From positions 62,001 to 126,000 of the forward strand of contig NZ_QVMV01000027.1 of the NCBI RefSeq assembly GCF_003417465.1: a stretch of 64,000 nucleotides of DNA. The letters are read 5' to 3'. The position numbers and the translations under genes were made by a program. The DNA is from Wenzhouxiangella sp. 15190 (GTDB lineage Bacteria > Pseudomonadota > Gammaproteobacteria > Xanthomonadales > Wenzhouxiangellaceae). Below, piece by piece: positions 33,974 through 42,059 of this stretch (its first letter is position 1; each line of letters begins with the position of its first letter). The notes under the pieces are model-generated. The model was not told the origin of the DNA. It did no database searches and saw nothing but the letters and a program-made list of their open reading frames with translations.

Positions 33974-35680
33974 ATGCAACCCCAATTCCGTACCTGTCCC
34001 GATACCGGGCTCGTGTTTCACCGGCCGGCCGAGAACCTGATCAAGGCCAATGCCGTCGCCGCGGTGGTCTTCCTGGCCGTCGGCGGCCTGCTCGGCCTGC
34101 TGGTCGCGCTGACACGCTGGCCAGCGGTGCAGATCCTCAACGCCGAAGACTTCTATACCGTGCTCACCGGCCACGGTGTGGTCATGCTGTTGGTCTGGAT
34201 CCTGTTCTTCGAGGTGGCGCTGCTGTATTTCTGCTCCTCGGTGCTGCTCAGATGCCGCATCGCAACGCCGAGGCTGGGCTGGGTGGCCTTCGCGCTCATG
34301 ATCATCGGCGCGGCCATTACCTCCTGGGCCATCATCGACGGCTCCTCGAGCGTGATGATGACCTCCTACGTCCCCATGCCGGCCGCACCGAGCTTCTACT
34401 TCGGGCTGATCCTGTTCGCCGTCGGCGCCCTGATCGGGGTGTTCATGTTCTTCGGGACGCTCGCCATCGCCCGCGACGAGAAGACCTACGAAGGCTCGAT
34501 CCCGCTGGTGACATTCGGCGCGCTGACCGCGGCCATCCTGGCGGTGTTCACCATCGCCTGCGGCGCCATCATCCTGATTCCGACCTGGCTGTGGTCGATC
34601 GGCTACATCAGCGAGATCGATCCACTCATGTACCGCCTGGTCTGGTGGGGGCTGGGCCATACCTCTCAGCAGATCAACGTCGCCGCGCACGTGTCCGTCT
34701 GGTATGCCGTGGCCGCCATCGTCTTCAACGCCAAGCCGATGTCGGAGAAGGTCAGCCGCGGCGCCTTCTTCCTCTACATCCTGTTCATCTCGGTCGCCTC
34801 GGCCCACCATTTGCTCGGCGACCCGGGCCTGAGCACGGAATGGAAGATCTTCAACACCAGCTACGTGATGTACCTGGCGGTGCTCGCCAGCCTGGTTCAC
34901 GGCCTGACCGTGCCCGGCTCGATCGAGGTCGCCCAGCGTGAGAAGGGCCACAACAAGGGCCTGTTCGAATGGCTCAGAAAGGCGCCCTGGGGCAACCCGG
35001 TGTTCTCCGGCATGTTCCTGTCGCTGGTGGGTTTCGGCTTCATCGGCGGCATTTCCGGTGTGGTGATGGGCAGCGAGCAGGTCAACTTCCTGATCCACAA
35101 CACCATCTACGTGCCCGGTCACTTCCACGCCACGGTCGTGCTCGGCACCACGCTCGCCTTCATGGCCATGAGCCTGTGGCTGGTGCCGGTGCTGTTCCGG
35201 CGCAAGCTGTTCATGCCCGGCCTGGCCAAATGGCAGCCCTGGCTGTTCGGCATCGGAACCGCACTGCAGACCTTCTTCATGATGGGCGCGGGCACCCTGG
35301 GCGTGTCGCGCCGCCACTGGGACATGGCCTTTACCGGTTCGGCCTTCGAATGGACCTACCCGGGCATGGCCTACACCATGATGGCACTCAACGGCATCAG
35401 CGCGATCATCGCCGTGCTCGGCGGCATCGCCTTCGTGGTCGTCATCGTCGGTACAGTACTGTTCGGCCAGAAGACCAGCCCGGCCGAATACTCGGCCACT
35501 CGCCCGGGCATCCTGCTTGGACCGGCCGAGTCGCTTTCCGGTCACAGCCACGTCGGCCTGGGCGTGAAGGGCTTCCCGGCACCGGGCACTTTCGTGCTGG
35601 CGATGTTCCTGCTGCTCATCTTCGTCGTCTACTTCTTCGTCAACTACGGCTACCTGGCCTCGGTCTGGCGGTTCAGCTAA
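33974..35680 (+). CDS. Heme-copper subunit I lacking the cross-linked Tyr (NorY/sNOR-like)
   Basis: 568 residues, about 12-14 membrane helices. Heme and copper ligands are all present: low-spin heme H67 and H385, high-spin heme H383 (VPGHFHATVVLG), CuB H229 and the pair H278/H279 (SVASAHHLLGDPG). At the fourth residue after H229, where O2 reductases have the cross-linked Tyr (HPxVY), this protein has Q233 (GHTSQQIN). Loss of that Tyr is the hallmark of heme-copper NO reductases, and the set CuA subunit plus Tyr-less subunit I plus SenC is that of sNOR (norSY-senC). O2 reduction is therefore unlikely but not excluded. Start ATG at 33974; the upstream frame runs through subunit II. Confidence 0.88.
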   Translation: MQPQFRTCPDTGLVFHRPAENLIKANAVAAVVFLAVGGLLGLLVALTRWPAVQILNAEDFYTVLTGHGVVMLLVWILFFEVALLYFCSSVLLRCRIATPRLGWVAFALMIIGAAITSWAIIDGSSSVMMTSYVPMPAAPSFYFGLILFAVGALIGVFMFFGTLAIARDEKTYEGSIPLVTFGALTAAILAVFTIACGAIILIPTWLWSIGYISEIDPLMYRLVWWGLGHTSQQINVAAHVSVWYAVAAIVFNAKPMSEKVSRGAFFLYILFISVASAHHLLGDPGLSTEWKIFNTSYVMYLAVLASLVHGLTVPGSIEVAQREKGHNKGLFEWLRKAPWGNPVFSGMFLSLVGFGFIGGISGVVMGSEQVNFLIHNTIYVPGHFHATVVLGTTLAFMAMSLWLVPVLFRRKLFMPGLAKWQPWLFGIGTALQTFFMMGAGTLGVSRRHWDMAFTGSAFEWTYPGMAYTMMALNGISAIIAVLGGIAFVVVIVGTVLFGQKTSPAEYSATRPGILLGPAESLSGHSHVGLGVKGFPAPGTFVLAMFLLLIFVVYFFVNYGYLASVWRFS

Positions 35681-35683
35681 ACC

Positions 35684-36610
35684 ATGGCGCGCCAGCACGC
35701 ACAAACGCAGACCCTGCCGGCGGTCGCCCCCGACGTGGCGCGACCCCGGCCGGGCCTGCTGTCCATCGCGCTGACCCTGTTCAAGGTCCGCATCGGGTCG
35801 GCGATCACGCTCTCGGCCCTTGGCGGCGCCGTGCTGGCCGGCGGCGGCTGGCCAGCGGCGGCCGATACCATCATCCTCGCCCTGTCGGTCCTGCTGGCGG
35901 CTTCGGGGGCCGGCGCCTTCAACCATTACTGGGATCGGGACATCGACGCAGTCATGGGCCGAACGCGCAAGCGCCCCTTCGTCAACGGCACGCTCGAGGC
36001 ACACACCGGCTGGCCGGTGGCCTTCCTGGCGATGATCGCGGCCGGCTCGATCCTCGGCGGTTGGTGGTTCAACCCGGCCTCCGGCCTGTTCGTGGCCGCC
36101 GGTGCGCTCACCTACGCGCTGGTCTATACCGTATGGCTCAAGCGCCGCAACGATTGGAACATCGTCATTGGCGGCGCGGCCGGAAGCTGGGCGGTACTCG
36201 CCGGCGCGGCCGCCACCGGCCGGATCGCCGATCCGGACGTGATGCTGCTCGCCGCCGTCCTGTTTCTCTGGACGCCCTCGCATTTCTGGTCGCTGGCGAT
36301 CGTCATCGCCGAAGACTACCGGCGTGCCGGCGTGCCGATGCTGCCGGTCACTCGCGGCATCAACACGGCGGTGCGCTGGAACCTGATCAACACCGCGATG
36401 CTGGTTACCGCCACACTATGGCTGACCGCACGCAGCGGCTCGATGCTGGTCTGGCTGCTGGCCGGAACCGGCGCGGCCTGGCTGGCCTGGACCACCCTGC
36501 TGATGGCGCGCGAGCCGTCCGCACCTCGTGCGATGACAGCATTCAAGGCCTCCCTCATCCAGCTCGGCCTGCTGCTGGCCGGCTTGTTTGCCATGCACGC
36601 GGTGCCATGA
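35684..36610 (+). CDS. ctaB: CtaB protoheme IX farnesyltransferase (heme O synthase)
   Basis: 308-residue UbiA-family membrane prenyltransferase. The first Asp-rich motif NHYWDRDIDAVMGRTRKRP is textbook heme O synthase, and the second region with LFLWTPSHFWSLAI follows. It adds a farnesyl chain to heme B. Only 3 bases separate it from subunit I and none from SenC, so it is an integral member of the operon. With ctaA nearby, this suggests that the operon's enzyme carries heme A or O rather than only heme B, which is notable if the enzyme is an NO reductase. Confidence 0.94.
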   Translation: MARQHAQTQTLPAVAPDVARPRPGLLSIALTLFKVRIGSAITLSALGGAVLAGGGWPAAADTIILALSVLLAASGAGAFNHYWDRDIDAVMGRTRKRPFVNGTLEAHTGWPVAFLAMIAAGSILGGWWFNPASGLFVAAGALTYALVYTVWLKRRNDWNIVIGGAAGSWAVLAGAAATGRIADPDVMLLAAVLFLWTPSHFWSLAIVIAEDYRRAGVPMLPVTRGINTAVRWNLINTAMLVTATLWLTARSGSMLVWLLAGTGAAWLAWTTLLMAREPSAPRAMTAFKASLIQLGLLLAGLFAMHAVP

Positions 36611-37414
36611 ATGAACTGGGCTGCCCCCGGAAGACTCGCCCCGGCGCTGCTGGCGTTCGGGCTCCTGCTGCCGACCGCCGGCGTCTTCGCCGCCCGCGGT
36701 GATGCGCTCGAGATCAGCCAGGAAGCCATCGGCAACCGCGTTTCCGACCTGACCCTGATCGACAGCAACGGCGAGCGGCTGAAGCTGCACGATCTGCTCG
36801 AGCGGCCGCTGGGCATCAGCCTGATCTACACCGGCTGCGCGCATTCGTGCAGCGTCACCACGCGCTATCTCGACCGGGTTGTCCAGACCGCACGCGAGGC
36901 GATGGGCGAGGACAGCTTCGGCATGCTCACCATCGGCTTCGATCACGGCGTCGACACGCCCGAGTCGATGGCCAATCACGCCCGGCGTCACGGCGTTAAC
37001 GATCCCGACTGGCAGTTCGTCGTCGCCGAACGAAGCGATGAACTCGAGCGGCTGATCGAACAACTGGGTTTCGTGTACACGCCGAGCCCACGCGGCTTCG
37101 ACCACACCGTGCAGGTCAGCCTCCTCGATCGCGACGGCACGCTCTACCGGCAGATCTACGGCGAGACCTTCGAGGCACCGAAGCTGGTCGAGCCACTCAA
37201 GGACCTGGTCTGGCGCCGGCCGAAAAGCGAACAGGGACTGCTGGCCGGCATCGGCGAACGGATTCGCCTGTTCTGTACCGTCTACGATGCGCGCGGCGAC
37301 CGCTACTACTTCGACTACTCGATGTTCATCGGCCTGGGCCTGGGTGGCCTCTTCCTGCTGCTCGTCGGCGGCTGGACCGGCCGGGAAGTGCTCAAGCGCC
37401 GGGGGTCAGAATGA
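36611..37414 (+). CDS. senC: SCO1/SenC copper chaperone with C-terminal membrane anchor
   Basis: 267 residues. A signal/anchor helix (1-27) precedes a thioredoxin-fold SCO domain with copper-binding C76 and C80 (TGCAHSC; the family usual is CPxxC, here the Pro is replaced by Ala) and the third ligand His in GFDHTVQVS. A second helix near 236-256 anchors the C-terminus, so the domain faces the periplasm between two helices. It should load CuA or CuB of the enzyme. It starts immediately after the ctaB stop and overlaps the next gene by 4 bases. Confidence 0.88.
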   Translation: MNWAAPGRLAPALLAFGLLLPTAGVFAARGDALEISQEAIGNRVSDLTLIDSNGERLKLHDLLERPLGISLIYTGCAHSCSVTTRYLDRVVQTAREAMGEDSFGMLTIGFDHGVDTPESMANHARRHGVNDPDWQFVVAERSDELERLIEQLGFVYTPSPRGFDHTVQVSLLDRDGTLYRQIYGETFEAPKLVEPLKDLVWRRPKSEQGLLAGIGERIRLFCTVYDARGDRYYFDYSMFIGLGLGGLFLLLVGGWTGREVLKRRGSE

Positions 37415-38988
37415 GTTCCGCGCAAGCCCGACCGAGACCCGTCTGGCCGGCGCGCGCTCTGGCCCGTGGCGAATCGGTGCTGTCGAATGCCTTTGGAGGC
37501 GCCGCCAATCCTTTCCACCATCTCGGCGCACTGGCCATCTATTGCCTGTACATCGCGCTGGTCACCGGCATCTACCTGTTCGTTTTCTACAGCACCAACC
37601 TCGAAGGCGCCTGGCGCTCGGTCGAAGCCATCACCCACGAGCAGTGGATCATCGGCGGCGTCATGCGCAGCCTGCACCGCTACAGCTCGGATGCTGCCGT
37701 GCTGCTGCTGGCGCTGCACATGCTGCGCGAGTTAGTGCGATTGCGCCACACCGGGGCGCGCTGGTTCTCCTGGCTGACGGGCATGCCGCTGATCTGGATC
37801 GTGCTCATCTTCGGCATTTCCGGCTACTGGATGGTCTGGGACCAGCTTGCCGCCTGGGTCGCCACGGCCAGCGCGCGACTGCTCGACTGGCTGCCGATCT
37901 TCAGCGATCCGATGGGCAGCAGTTTCGTCAGCAACAAAACCGTCAGCGGCCGGCTTTTCACCCTGATCGGCTTCATTCATCTGGTCGGTCTACCGATCAT
38001 CCTGGTTCTGGGCATCTGGTTTCACTTGCTGCGCGTGCGCTACCCCCGCATTCACCCGACGCGCAAGCTCATGCTCGGCAGCCTCGCCGGCCTGCTGGTG
38101 CTGTCGCTGGTCGTGCCGGTGACCAGCCATGCCCCGGCCGACCTGGAGGCCGTGCCCGGCGTACTGGCCATCGACTGGTTCTACCTGGCCGTTTTTCCAT
38201 TGCAGTCGCTGTCCTCACCCGGCACGATCTGGCTGGCCGGCACCGGGGGCACCCTGCTGCTGGCCGCGCTGCCGTGGATCCTGCCGCGCCGGCGCCAGCC
38301 GGTTGCCGAGGTTCACCTTCCGGACTGCACGGGCTGTGGCTTCTGCGCCGAGGACTGCCCCTACGGCGCGATCGACATGGTGCCGCGCACGGACGGTCGC
38401 AACTTCGAACTCGAGGCCAGGGTCAACGCCTCGCTGTGCGTGTCATGCGGTATCTGCACCGGTTCCTGCCCCTCATCGTCGCCGTTTCGCCAGCGCACAC
38501 CGCTGACGACCGGCATCGAGATGCCGCACTTCACCATGGACGACTTCCGGAACGAGCTCGACCGTGCCCGCGACTCGGAACTCACCGGTGACCGGATCCT
38601 GGTCTTCGGCTGCGACCACGGCGTGGACGTGGAAAAGGCCGAGATCGGGACCGCCCACAGCATGGTGCTGCCTTGTGTCGGCCTGCTGCCGCCGCCCGGC
38701 ATCGATTACGCGCTGCGCAACAGCGGCTACGCCGGCGTGGCCGTGGCCGGCTGCGCCGACTGCGACTGTCATCACCGACTGGGTGAGCGCTGGACGCAGG
38801 AGCGCATCGAGCGGGAACGCCAGCCCGGCCTGCGCAAGCGCGTGCCGCGGGAACGCCTGTTCACGTTCTGGGCCAAACCCGGGCAGGAGAAGGATCTGAG
38901 CCTGCGTCTTGAGGCGTTTTCGGCGGGCCTGGACAAGGCCTCGGCACCGGAAGCACCGCGGCTGGCCATTCGGAGGACCGGCACATGA
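37411..38988 (+). CDS. Cytochrome b6 / 2[4Fe-4S] ferredoxin / MvhD-like fusion protein
   Basis: 525 residues in three parts. Residues 35-230 are a cytochrome b6-like membrane domain with two b-heme pairs: H89/H103 and H190/H205, the b6-type spacing. Residues 300-356 are a bacterial ferredoxin with two CxxCxxCxxxCP motifs (C306-C309-C312-C316 and C343-C346-C349-C353). Residues 395-456 resemble the MvhD/FrhD delta-subunit fold with GCDHGVD, LPCVGLLP and AGCADCDCHHRLG. The last two parts should face the cytoplasm. Such a protein could move electrons between a soluble donor and membrane hemes or quinone. I know no characterised protein with this order. It overlaps both neighbours by 4 bases (ATGA). 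Confidence 0.85.
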   Translation: MSSAQARPRPVWPARALARGESVLSNAFGGAANPFHHLGALAIYCLYIALVTGIYLFVFYSTNLEGAWRSVEAITHEQWIIGGVMRSLHRYSSDAAVLLLALHMLRELVRLRHTGARWFSWLTGMPLIWIVLIFGISGYWMVWDQLAAWVATASARLLDWLPIFSDPMGSSFVSNKTVSGRLFTLIGFIHLVGLPIILVLGIWFHLLRVRYPRIHPTRKLMLGSLAGLLVLSLVVPVTSHAPADLEAVPGVLAIDWFYLAVFPLQSLSSPGTIWLAGTGGTLLLAALPWILPRRRQPVAEVHLPDCTGCGFCAEDCPYGAIDMVPRTDGRNFELEARVNASLCVSCGICTGSCPSSSPFRQRTPLTTGIEMPHFTMDDFRNELDRARDSELTGDRILVFGCDHGVDVEKAEIGTAHSMVLPCVGLLPPPGIDYALRNSGYAGVAVAGCADCDCHHRLGERWTQERIERERQPGLRKRVPRERLFTFWAKPGQEKDLSLRLEAFSAGLDKASAPEAPRLAIRRTGT

Positions 38989-39503
38989 AAGCGCTCGCAC
39001 TCAGCGGACAGGGTCTGACCTGGGCGGTGCTGGCCGCGCTCGTCGGCCTGTTCGGACAGGGGCCGTCGTTTACGCCATACGAGCCCGGACAGGCACTGAT
39101 CAAGCTGTCGATGGCGCATTTGCCCGAGCGGCTCGAGCCCTGCCGGCAACTGAGCGAAGCCGAGCGCGAGGCGCTGCCCCCGACACGGCGCGTCGAGGAA
39201 GTGTGCGGACGCGAGCGGGCGCCGACCCGCTTCGAACTGCGTCTCGACGGCGAGCTGTTGGTCGCCGAGACGGTTGAACCGGCCGGGTTGTCCAGCGGTG
39301 GCCGCTCCTACTACCTCGAGTATCTGCCGGTCGATCCGGGTCGCTACACGGTCACGGTCCGGCTGGCCGATACCCCTCGCACGACGGGCTTCGACCTCGA
39401 GCGTGAAATGAATCTGGACCTGAATGCCGGCGAGTCGGCGCTGATCGAGATCGGCGACGACGGCGTGTCGCTCGGCGGTGTTGAAACGGAGGAATCGTCA
39501 TGA
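38985..39503 (+). CDS. Exported protein of unknown function in the heme-copper operon
   Basis: 172 residues with an N-terminal hydrophobic signal or anchor (about 8-26) and a soluble part expected in the periplasm. Two cysteines (C53, C74) could pair. The C-terminal half has a beta-sandwich feel (GRSYYLEYLPVDPGRYTVTV). I recognise no family. ATGA overlaps with the genes before and after it show that it is made together with the cytochrome b fusion and the second heme-copper-like subunit, so it may be a periplasmic part or assembly factor of that complex. Confidence 0.65.
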   Translation: MKALALSGQGLTWAVLAALVGLFGQGPSFTPYEPGQALIKLSMAHLPERLEPCRQLSEAEREALPPTRRVEEVCGRERAPTRFELRLDGELLVAETVEPAGLSSGGRSYYLEYLPVDPGRYTVTVRLADTPRTTGFDLEREMNLDLNAGESALIEIGDDGVSLGGVETEESS

Positions 39504-40897
39504 ACTCATCGAACTGGAACCTGGCCGTCCCCTCGGATTTCCGCGGCCGGCTGGCGCGCGCCTGGCTGCTGACGGCCGTCGGCGCGCTGCTGATTTCCGG
39601 GCTGTTCGTCATCCTGATCGTTGCTTCGCGCACGCCCGGAGTAGAGCAGCTGTTTCCGCTCAAGAACTTCTTTCACCTGGCCATCGTCGTGCACGTGGAC
39701 TTCTCCGTGCTGGTGTGGTTCGCCGCCTTCGGGGCGGTGATGTGGACCCTGGTCAGTACACCAGCGGCTCGCCGCAGTGCCTGGCTCGGCCTGGGCCTGG
39801 TCATCGCCGGCTCGGTCTTGCTGGCCGCCTCGCCGTTCAGGCCGGGCGAGGCGATCATGAGCAACTACGTGCCGGTACTCGACAACACCCTGTTCCTTTC
39901 GGGTCTCTCGGTACTCGGCATCGGCGTGCTGGTGAGCAGTCTGCGCACGCTGTTCAACCCCCTGCCGGGCAGCATCCAGCCGGCCGAAGCCGGCGTCATG
40001 CGCTTCGGCGTGCAAACCGGCGTGATCGCCCTGGTACTGGCCGGCGGACTGCTGCTGTGGTCGCTGTTCGCGCTGCCGCCCTGGCTTGACGGTGCCCAGT
40101 ACTACGAGGTGCTGTTCTGGGGCGGCGGGCACGTGCTGCAGTTCGCGTGGGTACAGTTCATGCTGGTCGCCTGGTTGTGGCTGGCGGCCGCCGCCGGCCT
40201 GCGCTTTCTCGTCGGACCGCGCCTGGTGCTGGGCCTGCTGCTGGCCGGGGTGTTGCCGGCGTTTCTGGCCGTCTGGGGCTATCTGTACTTCGAGGTCGGC
40301 GGTCCCGGCCATCGCACGTTCTTCATCTGGCTGATGGCCGCCGGCGGCGGCCTGGCGGCGGGCCCACTGGGCCTGGCGCTGGTGCTCGGCTGGATGCGCA
40401 GCCAATCCACGGCCGACTCGCGCCAGCGTGGCCTGCGCACGGCTCTGCTGTTCTCCATCGGCCTGTTCGGCCTCGGCGGCGCGCTGGGTTTCCTGATCGA
40501 CGAGTCCAACACCATCGTGCCGGCCCACTACCACGGCTGCATCGTCGCCATCACCCTGACTTTCATGGCGCTTTCGCTGCATCTGCTGCCTCGTTTCGGC
40601 TTTGCCCCGGCAGGCGAACGCCTGACCCGGCTGATGCCCTGGGTCTACGGCGGCGGCCAGGTGCTGCACGTCTTCGGCCTGGCATTGGCCGGGGGCCACG
40701 GCGTGCAGCGCAAGACCGCGGGTGCCGCCCAGGGCCTCGAGGGCCTGGCGCAAGTGGGCGGCATGGCGGTGATGGGCGCCGGCGGGCTGATCGCCATCAT
40801 CGGCGGCATCCTGTTCCTGATCGCCTTCGCTCGCGCGCTGATTTCGCGTGCTCCCGGTATTGACGTCCACATCGACAAGGCGCCGCACCATGCTTGA
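39500..40897 (+). CDS. Divergent heme-copper-like subunit I (second paralog)
   Basis: 465 residues, about 12 membrane helices. Heme positions survive: H65 (VVHVDFSVLVWF) and H345 for a low-spin heme and H343 (VPAHYHGCIV) for a second heme. The CuB site is altered: H211 is present in FWGGGHVLQF, but helix 7 has a single His (GGPGHRTFFIW, H271) instead of the HH pair, and there is no Tyr four residues after H211 (F215). A third-metal ligand could be supplied by another residue such as E265, or the metal may be lost. It may be an unusual NO reductase, an electron-transfer heme protein, or a quinol-binding partner of the cytochrome b fusion. It overlaps both neighbours. Confidence 0.8.
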   Translation: MNSSNWNLAVPSDFRGRLARAWLLTAVGALLISGLFVILIVASRTPGVEQLFPLKNFFHLAIVVHVDFSVLVWFAAFGAVMWTLVSTPAARRSAWLGLGLVIAGSVLLAASPFRPGEAIMSNYVPVLDNTLFLSGLSVLGIGVLVSSLRTLFNPLPGSIQPAEAGVMRFGVQTGVIALVLAGGLLLWSLFALPPWLDGAQYYEVLFWGGGHVLQFAWVQFMLVAWLWLAAAAGLRFLVGPRLVLGLLLAGVLPAFLAVWGYLYFEVGGPGHRTFFIWLMAAGGGLAAGPLGLALVLGWMRSQSTADSRQRGLRTALLFSIGLFGLGGALGFLIDESNTIVPAHYHGCIVAITLTFMALSLHLLPRFGFAPAGERLTRLMPWVYGGGQVLHVFGLALAGGHGVQRKTAGAAQGLEGLAQVGGMAVMGAGGLIAIIGGILFLIAFARALISRAPGIDVHIDKAPHHA

Positions 40898-41093
40898 GGT
40901 CCTGCTCTTCGGCGTGTTCGTCCTGCTCGCCTATTTCGTGGCTCACCATGCCGTCATGGCCCTGGAGCGGCGCCACGGCCGGCCGCTGGGATTGTGGCGG
41001 ACGCTGTGGTTTTTCCTGATCTTTCTTGCGCTGCTGCTGGCAGCCCAATGGCTCACCCCGTATCTGCTGAACCTGGGAGGCACGAACCCGTGA
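40890..41093 (+). CDS. Small two-helix membrane protein
   Basis: 67 residues with two hydrophobic segments (about 3-22 and 37-58) joined by a basic loop (ALERRHGRPLG). It starts 8 bases inside the end of the heme-copper-like gene and ends 4 bases into the ferritin-like gene, so it is clearly part of the coupled operon. I recognise no family; size and place suggest a small structural subunit of the membrane complex. Confidence 0.65.
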   Translation: MLEVLLFGVFVLLAYFVAHHAVMALERRHGRPLGLWRTLWFFLIFLALLLAAQWLTPYLLNLGGTNP

Positions 41094-41560
41094 TCGACGA
41101 CCTGGAACGATTCCTGCGCCTGGCGGCGAAGCTCGAAGCCGACGCCGCCGACGGCTATGCCCGGCTGGCCGAAATCATGCGACCCGACGGGCACCATGAA
41201 GTGGCCGACATGTTCGCCAAGTTCGGCGAGTTCTCACGGCTGCACCTGGCCGAAGTCCGCGAACTGCAAAAGGACGAGCTCGACCGCGAGTTCGACCCGC
41301 GCGTCGACGAGCCGGAGTGGCCGGACGCCCACAGCCCCGAAAACCCCTTGGCACTGGCGCCGCTGACCGACATCACGCCGAAAGGCGCCATCGACATGGC
41401 GCTCGAGACCGAGCGGCGGGCCTGCGACTTCTATTCGGCCGTGGCCGGCCAGACCCGCTCGGATCGCGTCCAGGAGCTGGCTCAGATGTTCGCTGAGGAA
41501 GAAGGTGAGCACGTCGAGCACCTGCAGCGCTGGCTCGGGCGCCTGGACAGCCCGCAATAG
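41090..41560 (+). CDS. Ferritin-like / rubrerythrin-type di-iron protein
   Basis: 156-residue four-helix protein. Possible di-iron ligands are E16, E47 with H52 (EFSRLHLAE), E106 (ALETERRACDFY) and E138/H141 (EEEGEHVEHL); the last motif is the ExxH of the rubrerythrin family. No C-terminal rubredoxin cysteines exist. It begins with GTG at 41090, overlapping the previous stop by 4 bases (GTGA), which decides the start. Peroxide or NO detoxification, or iron supply to the hemes and clusters of the operon, are possible. Last gene of the ten-gene operon. Confidence 0.8.
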   Translation: MIDDLERFLRLAAKLEADAADGYARLAEIMRPDGHHEVADMFAKFGEFSRLHLAEVRELQKDELDREFDPRVDEPEWPDAHSPENPLALAPLTDITPKGAIDMALETERRACDFYSAVAGQTRSDRVQELAQMFAEEEGEHVEHLQRWLGRLDSPQ

Positions 41561-41563
41561 GTG

Positions 41564-41569
41564 TATAAT
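41564..41569 (+). promoter_or_regulatory. TATAAT -10 candidate for the cytochrome c unit
   Basis: A perfect TATAAT right after the ferritin-like stop codon. TGGACA upstream is only 14 bases away, too close for a normal -35, so an activator may be needed. It would serve the cytochrome c-SCO-ubiT unit. Confidence 0.4.
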
Positions 41570-41676
41570 GGATTCATGTTTATCGGCGGGTTCAGGATGC
41601 GTTCATGGTAACCGTCCCGTCGAGCATTAGAATGTAGCAACGCACAACCTAATGACCTGACTTAAGGAGAGTCGAA

Positions 41677-42027
41677 ATGCGTGTTCTGATTACCGCCCTG
41701 GTTCTTTCCGCCGGCAGCCTGCTGGCCCATTCCGCCCTGGCGGCCGATGCCGCCGCGGGCGAGGCCAAGTTCAAGCAGCTCTGCTCCACCTGCCACGGCC
41801 AGTCCGGCCAGGGCGACGGCCCGGCTTCTGCCAGCCTCAACCCGCAACCGCGCGACATGAGCGACAGCGAGTGGCAGGAATCGGTGGACGATGACCACAT
41901 TCGCACCGTCATCAAGGACGGCGGAGCGGCTGTCGGCCTGGCAGCGACCATGGCCCCGTTCGGCCATTCTCTGAACGATGAGGACCTGGACAACCTGGTC
42001 GCCTACATCCGCAGTCTCGACGACTGA
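41677..42027 (+). CDS. Periplasmic monoheme cytochrome c
   Basis: 116 residues: signal peptide (1-22, ALA cleavage), one heme motif C36-C39-H40 (CSTCH) and the likely sixth ligand M92 (ATMAPFG) of a class I cytochrome. The pattern GDGPASASLNPQPRDMSD is usual in c-type domains of oxidase and alternative-complex partners. It starts after AAGGAG. Its place directly after the heme-copper operon makes it the natural electron donor to the CuA subunit. Confidence 0.92.
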   Translation: MRVLITALVLSAGSLLAHSALAADAAAGEAKFKQLCSTCHGQSGQGDGPASASLNPQPRDMSDSEWQESVDDDHIRTVIKDGGAAVGLAATMAPFGHSLNDEDLDNLVAYIRSLDD

Positions 42028-42059
42028 AACCTTAGACGGTCTCCGTGTTTGGCAAGGGC

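Noticed and set aside
33408-35680. Reading the enzyme as a cbb3 or standard aa3 oxidase
   Set aside because: It has a CuA subunit, so it is not cbb3, and lacks the HPxVY Tyr of aa3 and ba3 enzymes.
33935-36283. 782-residue open frame antisense to subunit I and ctaB
   Set aside because: Low-complexity His/Asp/Gly/Arg text typical of the complement of GC-rich membrane genes; the plus strand has clear families.
39506-40891. 461-residue open frame antisense to the second heme-copper-like gene
   Set aside because: Composition dominated by Gln, His, Arg and Ala; no motif; it mirrors the real gene almost end to end.
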